From Oleiagrimonas soli (GTDB taxonomy: Bacteria; Pseudomonadota; Gammaproteobacteria; Xanthomonadales; Rhodanobacteraceae), in contig NZ_KN196470.1 of NCBI RefSeq assembly GCF_000761445.1, positions 105,373 to 169,372 of the forward strand: a DNA stretch of 64,000 nucleotides. Reading direction: 5' to 3'. The notes under the pieces were generated by a model that had not been told where the DNA came from, did not search any database, and saw only the letters and a program-made list of their open reading frames with translations. The first letter of the stretch is position 1. Each line of letters starts with the position of its first letter. This document shows positions 27,892-37,060 of this stretch, piece by piece. A program made the translations under genes and the position numbers.

Positions 27892-28791
27892 TCAGGAATC
27901 GCCGTGCTTGCGCTTGGCGCGCGGATGCGCGGCGTCGTAGACCTTGGCCAGATGCTGGAAGTCCAGGTGCGTGTAGATCTGCGTGGTGGCGATGTCGGCG
28001 TGGCCGAGCAGTTCCTGCACCGCGCGCAGCTCGCCGGACGATTCCAGCAGATGGCTGGCGCAGGAGTGGCGCAGCAGATGCGGATGGATGCGCTGGGCCA
28101 GGCCGCGTTCCAACGCCAGCTTCTGCATCCGCGCCTGGATCGTGCGCGGGCTGATGCGAGCGTCGTTGCGGCCGCGGAAGACCGGGCTTTCGGGCGCGGC
28201 GTCGAGGCTGTCGCGCAGGGCTTCGAGCGCGCGGATGGCGTGGCGGCCGACCGGCACGATGCGCGTCTTGCTGCCCTTGCCGAGCACGCGCACCAGACCG
28301 TCGTCGAGCTGCAGGTCGCGCCAGTTCAGGCCGACCAGCTCGGACAGGCGCAGGCCCGACGAATAGAACAGCTCCAGCATGGCGCGATCGCGCAGGCCCT
28401 GCGGACCTTCGATGGGCGTCTCGACCAATTGCGTGGCGTCGTCGGTGTCCAGCACCTGCGGCAGCTTGCGGCGCGTCTTCGGGCCGCGCACGCCGGCGCT
28501 GGGATCGTGTTCGAGCTGGCCCTCGCGGATCAACTGACGGAACAGGCTGCGGCACGAGGACAGCAGGCGCTGCAGGCTGGTCGGCGACAGGCCCTTGCGG
28601 TGCTCGGCGGCGACGAAGGCGCGCATGCGGTCCGGACTCAGCGCGGCGAAGTCGGCGATCTCGCGGTCGCGCATCCAGGCCAGCAGCTTGTCGCTGTCGC
28701 GGCGGTAGGCGGACAGGGTATGCGGCGACGGCGCCCGCTCGATGCGCAGGCGTTCGAGCCAGGCGTGCACCTGTTCGGCCGGCCGCGGCAT
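27892..28791 (-). CDS. xerC: Tyrosine recombinase XerC
   Basis: Site-specific recombinase (299 residues) that with XerD resolves chromosome dimers at dif. The N-terminal SAM-like domain spans about 1-95. The catalytic residues are Arg in [12 protein letters not shown], Lys in [24 protein letters not shown], His in [17 protein letters not shown] and Tyr in that same motif. It follows DUF484 by 5 bp, the same neighbours as in many gammaproteobacteria (dapF-DUF484-xerC). Confidence 0.97.
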   Translation of the reverse strand: MPRPAEQVHAWLERLRIERAPSPHTLSAYRRDSDKLLAWMRDREIADFAALSPDRMRAFVAAEHRKGLSPTSLQRLLSSCRSLFRQLIREGQLEHDPSAGVRGPKTRRKLPQVLDTDDATQLVETPIEGPQGLRDRAMLELFYSSGLRLSELVGLNWRDLQLDDGLVRVLGKGSKTRIVPVGRHAIRALEALRDSLDAAPESPVFRGRNDARISPRTIQARMQKLALERGLAQRIHPHLLRHSCASHLLESSGELRAVQELLGHADIATTQIYTHLDFQHLAKVYDAAHPRAKRKHGDS

Positions 28792-28796
28792 GGCCG

Positions 28797-29477
28797 TCAG
28801 TCCGCGTAGCGCTGGATGGCGGCGGTGACGCTCTCGGCGATCAGCTTCAGGAACACCGCGCCCATGCCGGGATGGAAACGGTTGGCGTCGTGGCTGCCGA
28901 TGGCCAGCATGCCGTGTTCGCCCAGGCGCATCAGCGCGGCCGACTGCACGCTGTCGGCCTGTTCGCCGAACAGATAGTCGAGCTTTTCCGATGCCAGCCG
29001 GCCGACCATCGGATCCTTGCGCGCGAAGAACTCGGCGAAGGCCGGCAGGGCCGCCGCGCCGCCGGCTTCGACCAGCAGCCAGTCGGCCTGCGGCAGTCCC
29101 TCATGCTCACGCAGCAGCACCAGGCGCACCAGGTCGGTGTCGAAATCCTCGGTCAGTCCGGCGACCACGCGGCGCGCGCTGTCGGCGAGGCTGCTTGCGC
29201 GCACCAGACCGAGCGTCAGCGAGTGCACGCGCACCATCAGCTGCTCGTTCTCGGCGGCGATCTCGATCAGGTCCGCCAGGCGGCGCTCCAGATCGCGGTT
29301 CTTGCCGCGCAGCACGTCCAGCTGATAGCTGGCCAGCGACGCCGCCGGGCCGTGTTCGCGGGGCACCGTCAGGCTCATCGCCAGGTCGGGGAAGTCCTTG
29401 AGGAATTGCGGGTGCTTGCGCAGGTATTCGGCGATGTCCATCGCCTGCAAGCCATCTTTCAGGGTCATCTCGGCCAT
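28797..29477 (-). CDS. DUF484 family protein
   Basis: A 226-residue cytosolic protein of the DUF484 family, GAF-like in fold. It starts MAEMTLKDGLQAMDIAEYLR with GGAG 8 bases upstream; a longer open frame of 9 more codons is less supported. HPQFLKDFPDLAMSLTVPRE and the coiled-coil segment LRGKNRDLERRLADLIEIA are characteristic, and the C-terminal half holds GMLAIGSHDANRFHPGMGAVFL. It is genetically linked to dapF and xerC; biochemical role not established. Confidence 0.9.
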   Translation of the reverse strand: MAEMTLKDGLQAMDIAEYLRKHPQFLKDFPDLAMSLTVPREHGPAASLASYQLDVLRGKNRDLERRLADLIEIAAENEQLMVRVHSLTLGLVRASSLADSARRVVAGLTEDFDTDLVRLVLLREHEGLPQADWLLVEAGGAAALPAFAEFFARKDPMVGRLASEKLDYLFGEQADSVQSAALMRLGEHGMLAIGSHDANRFHPGMGAVFLKLIAESVTAAIQRYAD

Positions 29478-29547
29478 GTCGTGCTCCGCGTTGGCATGCG
29501 GCAAGTGTGCGACGTCCGTACGGCACGGAACAAGTCGCGCGGTAAAT

Positions 29548-30390
29548 TCATTCCGGCAGGGTGCAGCGTCCCTCGAACACGAACGCCGCCGGGCCGGTCA
29601 TCCACAGCGTGTGGCCGGGACCCTTCCAGGCGATCTGCAGCGGGCCGCCGGGCAGGCGCACTTCGACCTCGCGACCGACCCGGCCCTGCATCTGCAGCAC
29701 GGCCATCGCCGCGCAGGCGCCGCTGCCGCAGGCCTGGGTCCAGCCGCTGCCGCGCTCGTGCACGCGTAGACGGATGTGGGCTTCGTCGATCACCTTGGCG
29801 AAACCGGTGTTGCAACCTTCGGCGAAGCGCGGATGGGCGGTGATCTGCGGGCCGAGGCGTTCCAGCGCCGTCGCGCGCACGTCGTCGACCTCGACCACCG
29901 CGTGCGGGTTGCCCATCGACACCGCGCCGATGGTGATCGGCGCGCCGTCCAGATCCAGCGGGTAGCGCGCGGCGCGATGCGGCGCGTCGAATGGCACCTG
30001 CGCCGGCTCGAAAGCGGGTTCGCCCATGTCCACGGCCACGGTCAGCGGGTCGAGCAGGCGCACCAGCACGGGGCCGGACGGACTGCGCAGGCGCACGTCC
30101 TCGTGCAGCGCCAGCAGACCTTCACGATGCAGCCAGGCGGCGACGCAGCGCACGCCGTTGCCGCACTGGCCGACGGCCTGGCCGTCGCGGTTCCAGATGC
30201 CGTAGGCGTAGCGGCAGTCGTCGCCGTCGGCGACGGTCTCGATGCTCAGCAGCTGGTCGAAGCCGATGCCGGTGTAGCGGTCGCCGAGCGTGCGGATGTC
30301 GCTGGTCGACAGCGGCATCGGGCGCTGCCGGCAGTCGAGCACGACGAAGTCGTTGCCCAGACCATGCATCTTGGTGAAGGCCAGCTGCAT
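29548..30390 (-). CDS. dapF: Diaminopimelate epimerase
   Basis: Converts LL- to meso-diaminopimelate for lysine and peptidoglycan synthesis. It has 280 residues beginning MQLAFTKMHGLGNDFVVLD. Both catalytic cysteines are in place: GQCGNGVRC in the first half and QACGSGACA in the second. It lies 6 bp after lptM and 70 bp before the DUF484 gene. Confidence 0.97.
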   Translation of the reverse strand: MQLAFTKMHGLGNDFVVLDCRQRPMPLSTSDIRTLGDRYTGIGFDQLLSIETVADGDDCRYAYGIWNRDGQAVGQCGNGVRCVAAWLHREGLLALHEDVRLRSPSGPVLVRLLDPLTVAVDMGEPAFEPAQVPFDAPHRAARYPLDLDGAPITIGAVSMGNPHAVVEVDDVRATALERLGPQITAHPRFAEGCNTGFAKVIDEAHIRLRVHERGSGWTQACGSGACAAMAVLQMQGRVGREVEVRLPGGPLQIAWKGPGHTLWMTGPAAFVFEGRCTLPE

Positions 30391-30396
30391 GCGGGT

Positions 30397-30582
30397 TCAG
30401 TCGTCGGACGCGGCGCTGGAAGCCGACGCCGGCGGCGTCATCGAAGCAGGTGCGACGGGCGTCATCGCCGTCGTGGCGGCCGCCGGTGCGACCGGATGCG
30501 GTCGGTACAGCGGTCCCTTGTTGCCGCAGGCGGACAGTAGGCACAGCGCGCCGGCGGCGAGCATGAACATCAGTGAACGCAT
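30397..30582 (-). CDS. lptM: Small lipoprotein LptM (YifL-like)
   Basis: A 61-residue outer-membrane lipoprotein. The lipobox is LLSAC with the lipidated Cys19, followed at once by GNKGPLYRP, the hallmark of LptM, which assists LptD maturation in the LPS transport machine. The rest is a low-complexity Ala/Pro/Ser tail, longer than needed and poorly conserved in general. Upstream of dapF, as in E. coli. Confidence 0.88.
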   Translation of the reverse strand: MRSLMFMLAAGALCLLSACGNKGPLYRPHPVAPAAATTAMTPVAPASMTPPASASSAASDD

Positions 30583-30681
30583 GGACGATCTTCCTCGAAA
30601 TCCGCGACCAGTATACGCGTCGCGGCGTCGCGCACGTGGGTATGATGGGCGTCATTGCGCCGCTGCGCGGGGAACTGTCGC

Positions 30682-31365
30682 TTGAACTGGACCCAGATGC
30701 TGCAACTGCCCGCCACCCTGCTGTTGATCGCGGCCGGTGTGCTGCTGCTGCTGACCATCGGTCATGGCGTGTCCTGCCGTCGCCGCTGGCGCGAGGGTCG
30801 GCGCATGGCGGCTTCCTGGCGCGCGCTGCTGCTGTTGTTGTTCTTTACGCTGGCGCTGCTGGCCACCGGCGGCGGTCTGGCGCTGCGCGGCTATCGCGTG
30901 CTGGGTCAGGAAACGCCGGTGGCGACGATGGTCGCGCACCGCGAGTCGCCGCAGTTCTGGCAGTTGACCCTGACGCGTCCCGATGGCGAGACCGAGACGC
31001 TGCCCCTCAACGGCGACGACTTCCGGCTCGAAGCCGTGGTGGTGAAATGGCAGATGCCGGCGGTGCTGGCCGGCGCGCCGCCGCTGTACCGGCTGGATCG
31101 CCTGTCCGGCCGCTACGACGACATCGGCCAGGCGCGCGACGCGCGTTCCACCATCATCGATCTGAACCAGGCCGGCGCGCTGGATCTGTTCAATCTGCGC
31201 CGTCAGTATCCGGACTACCTGCCGATGGTCGACACCGTATTCGGCAGCGGCGTGTATCTTCCGCTGGTCGACGGCGGCGTGTACCACGTCAGCCTGATGG
31301 CCAGCGGCGCGCTGGTGGCGCGGCCGGATGCGGCGACCAAGGCACGGTTGCGCGGCGGGCACTGA
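30682..31365 (+). CDS. Hypothetical inner-membrane protein
   Basis: About 227 residues from a TTG at 30682 preceded by GGGGA; an ATG at 30697 has no such site. Two membrane segments (about 8-25 and 47-70) precede a roughly 150-residue domain, presumably periplasmic (TPVATMVAHRESPQFWQLTL onward). No catalytic motif recognised. Divergent from lptM; followed by a run of small membrane genes on the same strand. Confidence 0.75.
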   Translation: MNWTQMLQLPATLLLIAAGVLLLLTIGHGVSCRRRWREGRRMAASWRALLLLLFFTLALLATGGGLALRGYRVLGQETPVATMVAHRESPQFWQLTLTRPDGETETLPLNGDDFRLEAVVVKWQMPAVLAGAPPLYRLDRLSGRYDDIGQARDARSTIIDLNQAGALDLFNLRRQYPDYLPMVDTVFGSGVYLPLVDGGVYHVSLMASGALVARPDAATKARLRGGH

Positions 31366-31393
31366 TCACAACAGCGTCAGGGGGCGCACATGG

Positions 31394-31813
31394 ATGGCGG
31401 CACAAGACAAAGTGATGGCGGGCATTCTGGTGCTGCACAGCACGCTGGGTGCGGTGTGGACGTTCGTGGTGGCTTCCCGATTCGGTTTTCCCGCGCTGTT
31501 TCTGGTCCTCAATTTCGCGCTGGTGCTGGTCGGTCTGACGGCCGGCATCGGATGGTTCCGGGAACGACGATGGGCCGGCGTGCTCGGCCTGCTGTTCTTC
31601 GCGGTGCAGTTGATCCATGTCGCCGCGCCGAACTTCCACTTTTCCTTCACGCTCGGCTTCAGCGTGATCGTCGCGATGGGCTGGTTCGGCGGTGTGCGGC
31701 TGGGCATCAACCTCTACGCGCTGGTCCTGCTGTTCTGGCTCGGCATTCGCGTGGTATCGCTCAACGGTTCGCTGAAGCACGCCGACGCGCAGCCTGACGC
31801 CAGCGGATCCTGA
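31394..31813 (+). CDS. Hypothetical four-helix membrane protein
   Basis: A 139-residue, almost wholly hydrophobic protein from MAAQDKVMAGILVLHSTLG. Segments at about 6-25, 30-52, 60-78 and 90-118 suggest four membrane helices. GGGGGC lies upstream of the start. No family recognised. It is 28 bp after the previous gene and 5 bp before the DUF2007 gene, so probably in one operon. Confidence 0.7.
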   Translation: MAAQDKVMAGILVLHSTLGAVWTFVVASRFGFPALFLVLNFALVLVGLTAGIGWFRERRWAGVLGLLFFAVQLIHVAAPNFHFSFTLGFSVIVAMGWFGGVRLGINLYALVLLFWLGIRVVSLNGSLKHADAQPDASGS

Positions 31814-31818
31814 CTTCG

Positions 31819-32238
31819 ATGCTGGTGACGCTCGCGCGTTTCCTCGATCCGTGGGAAGCCTACGTGGTGCGGGCCCTGCTTGAGGCGGAAGGCCTTCCAG
31901 CCACGGTGGCCCACGCCCATCACGCCATCGCCAACTGGCCCATGTCCCTGGCGCTGGGCGGCACCGCCGTGCAGGTGCCTGCGCCCTTGCTCGTGTCCGC
32001 GCGCGCACTGCTGACCGACTATCGGACCGGCGTGCTAGAGCAGCAGTTGAACGAAGATCTCGGCATACGCAGCGAGCACTGCCCGCGTTGCGGCTCGATG
32101 GACTTCAAGCGCACGATGCCGCTGCATCGGCGCATCGGTGCCCTGGTCATCGTGCTGTTCCTGGCCGCCTATCCCTCGCGGCGCAGCTTGTTCATATGCA
32201 GAAACTGCGGTGGCCAGTGGCGTTGGGGCCAGGAGTGA
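31819..32238 (+). CDS. DUF2007-domain protein with a zinc ribbon
   Basis: 139 residues. The N-terminal half (VTLARFLDPWEAYVVRALLE to VSARALLTDY) is the DUF2007 ligand-binding-like domain. The second part has a split zinc-ribbon pair, CPRCGSMDF and CRNCGGQW, separated by a membrane segment (about 105-122). Role unknown; such proteins are usually called putative signal-transducing. Confidence 0.75.
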   Translation: MLVTLARFLDPWEAYVVRALLEAEGLPATVAHAHHAIANWPMSLALGGTAVQVPAPLLVSARALLTDYRTGVLEQQLNEDLGIRSEHCPRCGSMDFKRTMPLHRRIGALVIVLFLAAYPSRRSLFICRNCGGQWRWGQE

Positions 32239-32291
32239 AGCGTCTCTTTTGAAGATGAGAGGCGGTACAGGTTTCATGTAAAGGAGGGCGG

Positions 32292-32642
32292 ATGTTGCAG
32301 AAAGCAAAACAGGCGCTGCTTGCGTTCGCCATCCTGACGGTCCTGGTCTGCATCTCCGTCATCGAAATGCTGCCCTACTACCGGCATGCGAAAGGACCGC
32401 TCAGGCAGGTCGAGGGCATCGTCGAATCGTCCGGCATGACGGAATCCGGAAACAATCTTCTGGATGGCCGCACTCGCGTCGTCGTGGTCGTCAAGCTCGC
32501 CGATGGACGTGTCGTTTCATTCTATGCGCCGGGGTCCCGGCCGGTGCGGGTCGGTGCACGGGTGCGGGTGGACGTGCAGCCGGAAAGCTTCGGTCCGCCC
32601 GCCTATCGCATCGTCCGGATCGACGGTCAGGACGATCCGTGA
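32292..32642 (+). CDS. Hypothetical membrane-anchored protein
   Basis: 116 residues with one N-terminal membrane helix (about 6-26) and a small C-terminal beta domain resembling an OB-like fold (VVVVVKLADGRVVSFYAPG, then GARVRVDVQPES). AAAGGAGG about 7 bases upstream is a strong ribosome-binding site. Product not recognised. Confidence 0.7.
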   Translation: MLQKAKQALLAFAILTVLVCISVIEMLPYYRHAKGPLRQVEGIVESSGMTESGNNLLDGRTRVVVVVKLADGRVVSFYAPGSRPVRVGARVRVDVQPESFGPPAYRIVRIDGQDDP

Positions 32643-32683
32643 CCGGTCGCACGGGGAATGCACCGCGCGGTGAAGCCGTCGCC

Positions 32684-33154
32684 TCAGTGAGGCGAAAGCC
32701 GTTTTTCGTACAGCAACGCATTCGCGCCGTCCTCGTAATACGCCGCGCGTTGCCCGCATCGCGCGTAGCCGCAGCGTTCGTAGAGCGTGCGCGCGGCGGC
32801 GTTGTCGGCGCGCACTTCCAGACGCACGCGGTCGCAGCCGCGTTGGCGGGCTTGCTGTTCCACGGCATCCAGCAGCCGACGTCCGATGCCCTGGCCGCGG
32901 GCGGCCGCGTCGATGGCCAGCGAATACAGCCGCGCCGCCCGGCTGGTGCGGCGGAACAGCAGCAAGGCCGAACCGATCAGTCGATGCTCGTGGGTCGCGA
33001 CCAGAATGCAGGCCGTGGCGCTGTGCAGATGGCGACGGTACTGCCGACGGCTGAGGCGGTCGCCGGCAAAGCTGCGTTCCTCGAGCGCCAGCAGGGCGTC
33101 GAGGTCGCCGTCCTGCGCGGGACGGAGGCGAACGGGCGGTGTCGGGTCGGACAT
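32684..33154 (-). CDS. GNAT family N-acetyltransferase (RimI-like)
   Basis: 156 residues from MSDPTPPVRLRPAQDGDL; the longer open frame upstream is not supported. The acetyl-CoA loop is visible as AARGQGIGRRLLDAV, and the C-terminal part RTLYERCGYARCGQRAAYY is RimI-like. The substrate cannot be told from sequence. It is divergent from the RimK-like ligase, and acetyltransferases often accompany such ligases. Confidence 0.85.
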   Translation of the reverse strand: MSDPTPPVRLRPAQDGDLDALLALEERSFAGDRLSRRQYRRHLHSATACILVATHEHRLIGSALLLFRRTSRAARLYSLAIDAAARGQGIGRRLLDAVEQQARQRGCDRVRLEVRADNAAARTLYERCGYARCGQRAAYYEDGANALLYEKRLSPH

Positions 33155-33335
33155 GCGCGCACTGTACGCGGGTCGTGCGGTCGCGCCCAGCATCTTGAAC
33201 GCGTGCTGTCGAAGCGCGGCAAAACCTCTTGCGCGTGCATGCGGTCGTGCCACACTGCGCGGCATGGCCGCGTCCGCGGCCGGCGACCGGATCGCGTTCC
33301 TTGCCGTCCGGCGTGAACGCAAACAGCGAGGTCGC

Positions 33336-34814
33336 ATGAGTCGGCTGGTCATCGTCGTCGAGAACCCCTCGGACTGGGGGGCGTACTACCCGTCCACGCA
33401 GGTGGTGGCTGCCCACGATTACCTGCGCGAGCCGCCGGAAAGCAGCGAACGCACGCACGTCATCAATCTCTGCCGTAGCTACAAGTACCTCGGCAGCGGT
33501 TACTACGTGTCGTTGCTGGCCGAGGCGCGCGGGCATCGCGTGATTCCTTCGGTGCGCACCATCAACGGACTGCGCCGGCGCGCGTTGTACGGCCTGGACA
33601 TCGAGGATCTGAACCAGAAGCTGGCGCAGGTGCTCAAGGGCAGCGAACGCGACAGCATCGACTTCGGCATCCTGGTCTACTTCGGCCAGACCGCGCATCC
33701 GCTGCTGCAGGATCTGGCGCGGCAGGTGTTCGAGTTGTTTCCGTGTCCGCTGCTGCGCATCGAGTTCCGCCGCGAGCGCGCCTGGCAGATCGGCGCGATC
33801 CGTCCGGTCGGTCTGCACACCCTGGACGACGCGCAGGAAGACGCCTTCGCGCAGGCGCTGGATCACTTTGCCACCAAGCTGTGGCGCAAGCCGCGCGCGC
33901 GCCGGCGCTACCGCTACGACATCGCCATGCTGGTGAACAAGGACGAGGCCATGCCGCCGTCCAATCGCGGCGCGCAGAAGGCGTTCATCGCGGCCGGCAA
34001 GCAGCTCGGCGTCGAGGTCGATCCGATCGGCCCCAACGACTACGCGCGGCTGGCCGAGTACGACGGCCTGTTCATCCGCGAAACCACGTCCATCGACCAT
34101 CACACCTACCGTTTCGCGCACCGTGCCGAACAGGAAGGCATGGTGGTGATCGACGACCCGGCATCGATCCTGCGCTGCACCAACAAGATCTTCCTGCACG
34201 ACCTGCTGGTCTCGCGCAAACTGGCCGTGCCGAACACGGAAATCCTCTACCGCGACGACCCCGGCAGCCTCGACGCGCTGCCGGACAAGCTCGGCTTTCC
34301 CATCGTGCTGAAGATCCCCGACGGCGCGTTCTCGCGCGGGGTGGTCAAGGTGGAGACGGTCGAGGCGCTGAAGAAAACGGTGGCCGAGCTGTTCACGCAC
34401 AGCGCCCTGCTGATCGCGCAGCAGTACCTGTACACCGAATACGACTGGCGCATCGGCGTGCTCAATCGCGAACCGCTGTACGCCTGCCAGTACTTCATGT
34501 CGCGCGGTCACTGGCAGATCTACAACCACGGCGGCACCGGCCCGAAGTCGGGCGGTTTCCGCACCATGCCGGTGCGCGAGGCGCCGAGCGACATCGTGCG
34601 CCTGGCGGTGAAGGCGGCCAACGCCATCGGCGACGGCCTGTACGGCGTCGATCTGAAACAGACGGCCGAACGCGCGGTGGTCATCGAGGTCAACGACAAC
34701 CCGTCGATCGACTCGGGCGTCGAGGACGCCTACCTGGGCGACGATCTGTATCGCCGCATCATCCAGGAATTCGTGCGTCGGCTGGAGCGCAAGCGTCTGG
34801 GCGTGACCGACTGA
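33336..34814 (+). CDS. RimK-like ATP-grasp ligase with N-terminal RLAN domain
   Basis: A 492-residue cytosolic ligase predicted to add an amino acid or similar group to a carboxylate. The N-terminal RLAN region (about 1-190; SRLVIVVENPSDWGAYYP) precedes an ATP-grasp domain (about 260-480; VLKIPDGAFSRGVVKV, ADRAV-type end VVIEVNDNPSIDSGVED). Metal-binding Glu/Asn/Asp residues near the end are intact. Start at 33336 with GAGG upstream. The substrate is unknown; homologues occur beside peptidases and acetyltransferases. Confidence 0.88.
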   Translation: MSRLVIVVENPSDWGAYYPSTQVVAAHDYLREPPESSERTHVINLCRSYKYLGSGYYVSLLAEARGHRVIPSVRTINGLRRRALYGLDIEDLNQKLAQVLKGSERDSIDFGILVYFGQTAHPLLQDLARQVFELFPCPLLRIEFRRERAWQIGAIRPVGLHTLDDAQEDAFAQALDHFATKLWRKPRARRRYRYDIAMLVNKDEAMPPSNRGAQKAFIAAGKQLGVEVDPIGPNDYARLAEYDGLFIRETTSIDHHTYRFAHRAEQEGMVVIDDPASILRCTNKIFLHDLLVSRKLAVPNTEILYRDDPGSLDALPDKLGFPIVLKIPDGAFSRGVVKVETVEALKKTVAELFTHSALLIAQQYLYTEYDWRIGVLNREPLYACQYFMSRGHWQIYNHGGTGPKSGGFRTMPVREAPSDIVRLAVKAANAIGDGLYGVDLKQTAERAVVIEVNDNPSIDSGVEDAYLGDDLYRRIIQEFVRRLERKRLGVTD

Positions 34815-34868
34815 TCTTCGCCACGTGCAGCGGCGGCGCACGGCGCGCCGACCGCGGACGTGCGGCGA

Positions 34869-35102
34869 TCAACCGCGCCGCTGCGTTCGCCGCGCACGCG
34901 CCGGCGCCAGCAGACGTAGCGGCAAGCGCGGCTGCAACGCGATCAGCAAACAGGCCGGCGCGCCGACCAGCCAGAACACCGTGCTGAAGCCGAACACGCG
35001 GTTCGGCCAGGCCAGCGGGGTCAGCAGCAATAACAGGCCGCAGGCCATCCAGATCAGGGCAATCAAGGCGCGCGCGCGGCGCGGGGTGATGGACGTGTGC
35101 AT
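34869..35102 (-). CDS. Small hypothetical membrane protein
   Basis: 77 residues from MHTSITPRRARALIALIWMA with GGAGGAG about 8 bases upstream. Two hydrophobic segments (about 11-30 and 38-57) and an Arg-rich tail give an inside-out-inside hairpin topology. No family recognised. It is contained within a much longer open frame that is a shadow of lipocalin and aroE on the other strand. Confidence 0.7.
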   Translation of the reverse strand: MHTSITPRRARALIALIWMACGLLLLLTPLAWPNRVFGFSTVFWLVGAPACLLIALQPRLPLRLLAPARARRTQRRG

Positions 35103-35228
35103 GACGGTTTCTCCTCCGTGTGCACACAGCCTGCCCGCGGCGTTTCTCACGGGCTGCGACGGCGCATGCATCTGCGCGCGGCGTTGGCGCGTATCTGCAG
35201 GCAGGCCCATTCGCGAGGGAGTTTCCGC

Positions 35229-35789
35229 ATGCGCACACGATTCCTGTCCCACCTGCTTGCCCTGACGGCGTTGATGGCGCTGGCCGGCTGCGCTTCGCAA
35301 CCGGCGCAGATGCCCAAGACCGTCAGCCACGTCGACCTGGACCGCTACATGGGCACCTGGCACGTGATCGCCAACATTCCCAACTTCCTGGAGAAGGGCA
35401 AGGTCGCCACCGCCGACGAGTACCATCGCCGCAAGGACGGCGACATCGCCATCACCTATCACTTCCGCAAGGGCTTCGACCGCGCGCCGGACGCCTGGCA
35501 CGGCAAGGGCTGGCTGCCCGATCCCAAGGACGCCGCGCACTGGAAGGTGCGCATCATCTGGCCGTTCGTGTCCGACTACCTGATCCTCGCGCTCGATCCG
35601 CAGTACCGCTACGTCATGGTCGGCGTGCCCGACCGCGACCTGCTGTGGATCATGGCGCGCGACACCACGATGCCGGACGACGTCTACCAGCAGTACGTCG
35701 ATCAGGCGCGCGCGCAGGGCTTTCCGGTCGATCAACTCAAGCGCGTGCCGCAGACCGCGGCGCAGGTCGGGCAACCCGGTTACCAGTAA
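35229..35789 (+). CDS. blc: Outer-membrane lipocalin (Blc-like lipoprotein)
   Basis: 186 residues with a lipoprotein signal ending in ALAGC (Cys19). The lipocalin motif DLDRYMGTWHVIANIPNFLE is the first strand signature, and the barrel continues to DRDLLWIMARD. The bacterial lipocalin Blc binds fatty acids or lysophospholipids and is made under envelope stress. It stands between a divergent small gene and aroE (45-bp gap). Confidence 0.9.
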   Translation: MRTRFLSHLLALTALMALAGCASQPAQMPKTVSHVDLDRYMGTWHVIANIPNFLEKGKVATADEYHRRKDGDIAITYHFRKGFDRAPDAWHGKGWLPDPKDAAHWKVRIIWPFVSDYLILALDPQYRYVMVGVPDRDLLWIMARDTTMPDDVYQQYVDQARAQGFPVDQLKRVPQTAAQVGQPGYQ

Positions 35790-35834
35790 GCCGGCTACAA
35801 TCGCGTGCAGTCGATCTCGCAAGCAGGGGCACGC

Positions 35835-36671
35835 ATGAGCGAAACCGCATCGCGCTACGCCGTCTTCGGCCACCCGGTCGCACATTCGCTGTCGCCGCGG
35901 ATCCATCAGGCGTTCGCGCGCCAGTTCGGCATCGAGCTCAACTACGAGATCATCGACGCCGAACCGGCTACGTTCGCCGCCGCCGTGCGCGACTTTTTCG
36001 CCCACGGCGGCGCCGGCGCCAATGTCACGGTGCCGCACAAGCACGCCGCGCTGGCGCTGGCCGACACCCACAGCGAAGCGGCGGCGCGGTCCGGCGCGGC
36101 CAACGTGCTGACGCCGCAGGCCAACGGCGATCTTGCCGCGCACAACAATGACGGCGCCGGCATGGTGCGCGATCTCACCGAGCGCCATCGCCTCGACCTG
36201 CGCGGTCACGACACGCTGCTGCTGGGCGCGGGCGGCGCGGCGCAGGGCGTGGCCTGGGCGTTGCTCGACGCGGGCGTCGACACGCTGACCATCGTCAACC
36301 GCAATCCGGAGCGCGCCGATGCTTTGGCCGACCGGCTCGGCGAGCCGGCGCGGGCGCACACGCGCTACTGGAAAGACCTCGATTCCATCGGCAGCTACGA
36401 CCTGATCGTCAACGCCACCTCGGCGGGCGTACAGGGACAGGCGCTGGACCTGCCGTTCGCCATCGTCGGCGCGCGCGCGCTGTGCTACGACCTGTCCTAC
36501 GGCAAGGCGGCGATCCCGTTTCTGACCTGGGCGCGGGCGGCCGGCGCGCGCTTCGCGCTGGACGGTCTGGGCATGCTGGTCGAGACCGCCGCCGACAGCT
36601 TCGAGCTGTGGCACGGTCGGCGACCGGACACCGATCCGGTCTACGACGCGCTGCGCGCCGACGGCGTCTGA
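35835..36671 (+). CDS. aroE: Shikimate dehydrogenase
   Basis: NADPH enzyme reducing 3-dehydroshikimate in aromatic amino-acid synthesis, 278 residues from [20 protein letters not shown]. Substrate-site NVTVPHK contains the catalytic Lys, and the dinucleotide site is [16 protein letters not shown] ten-codon upstream extension is not supported. It is followed after 7 bp by a YkgJ-type gene. Confidence 0.96.
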   Translation: MSETASRYAVFGHPVAHSLSPRIHQAFARQFGIELNYEIIDAEPATFAAAVRDFFAHGGAGANVTVPHKHAALALADTHSEAAARSGAANVLTPQANGDLAAHNNDGAGMVRDLTERHRLDLRGHDTLLLGAGGAAQGVAWALLDAGVDTLTIVNRNPERADALADRLGEPARAHTRYWKDLDSIGSYDLIVNATSAGVQGQALDLPFAIVGARALCYDLSYGKAAIPFLTWARAAGARFALDGLGMLVETAADSFELWHGRRPDTDPVYDALRADGV

Positions 36672-36678
36672 GTCGCTC

Positions 36679-36930
36679 GTGGACTGCCGCCCCGGTTGCG
36701 GCGCGTGCTGCATCGCGCCGTCCATCTCCAGCCCGATTCCCGGCATGCCGCACGGCAAGCCGGCTGGCATCCCCTGTGTGCAGTTGATGGACGATTACCG
36801 CTGCGCGCTGTTCGGCGATCCGCGACGACCGGCAGTGTGCGGCAACCTGCGACCGGAACCGACGATGTGCGGCGCGCATCGCGACGAGGCACTGGCCTAT
36901 CTGAGCGACCTGGAACAGCGCACCGGCTGA
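36679..36930 (+). CDS. YkgJ family cysteine-cluster protein
   Basis: 83 residues from a GTG start. The motif CRPGCGACC, followed by single cysteines at IPCVQL, YRCALFG, AVCGNL and TMCGAH, is the CxxxCxxCC-type cluster of the YkgJ family, thought to bind zinc or iron-sulfur. It follows aroE by 7 bp and is probably translated from the same mRNA. Specific role unknown. Confidence 0.85.
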   Translation: MDCRPGCGACCIAPSISSPIPGMPHGKPAGIPCVQLMDDYRCALFGDPRRPAVCGNLRPEPTMCGAHRDEALAYLSDLEQRTG

Positions 36931-37060
36931 TCCGCGCCGTCGCGCAACGCATGCGCAATCTGCGCGCAACACGCGCGCCCTATCCTCGCCGCGCATCGCC
37001 CGGCACATCCGTCACGGATGCATGCCGCGTACGTCCCCCCTGTTGCCGTAACGAACGTCC

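Noticed and set aside
32787..33335. Upstream extension of the RimK-like gene by about 180 codons
   Set aside because: It runs through the acetyltransferase gene on the other strand and has low-complexity Arg/Ser sequence; the ATG at 33336 has a proper context.
34869..36770. 633-codon minus-strand frame over aroE and the lipocalin gene
   Set aside because: Only its last 77 codons are supported (own start and ribosome-binding site); the remainder mirrors real genes on the plus strand.
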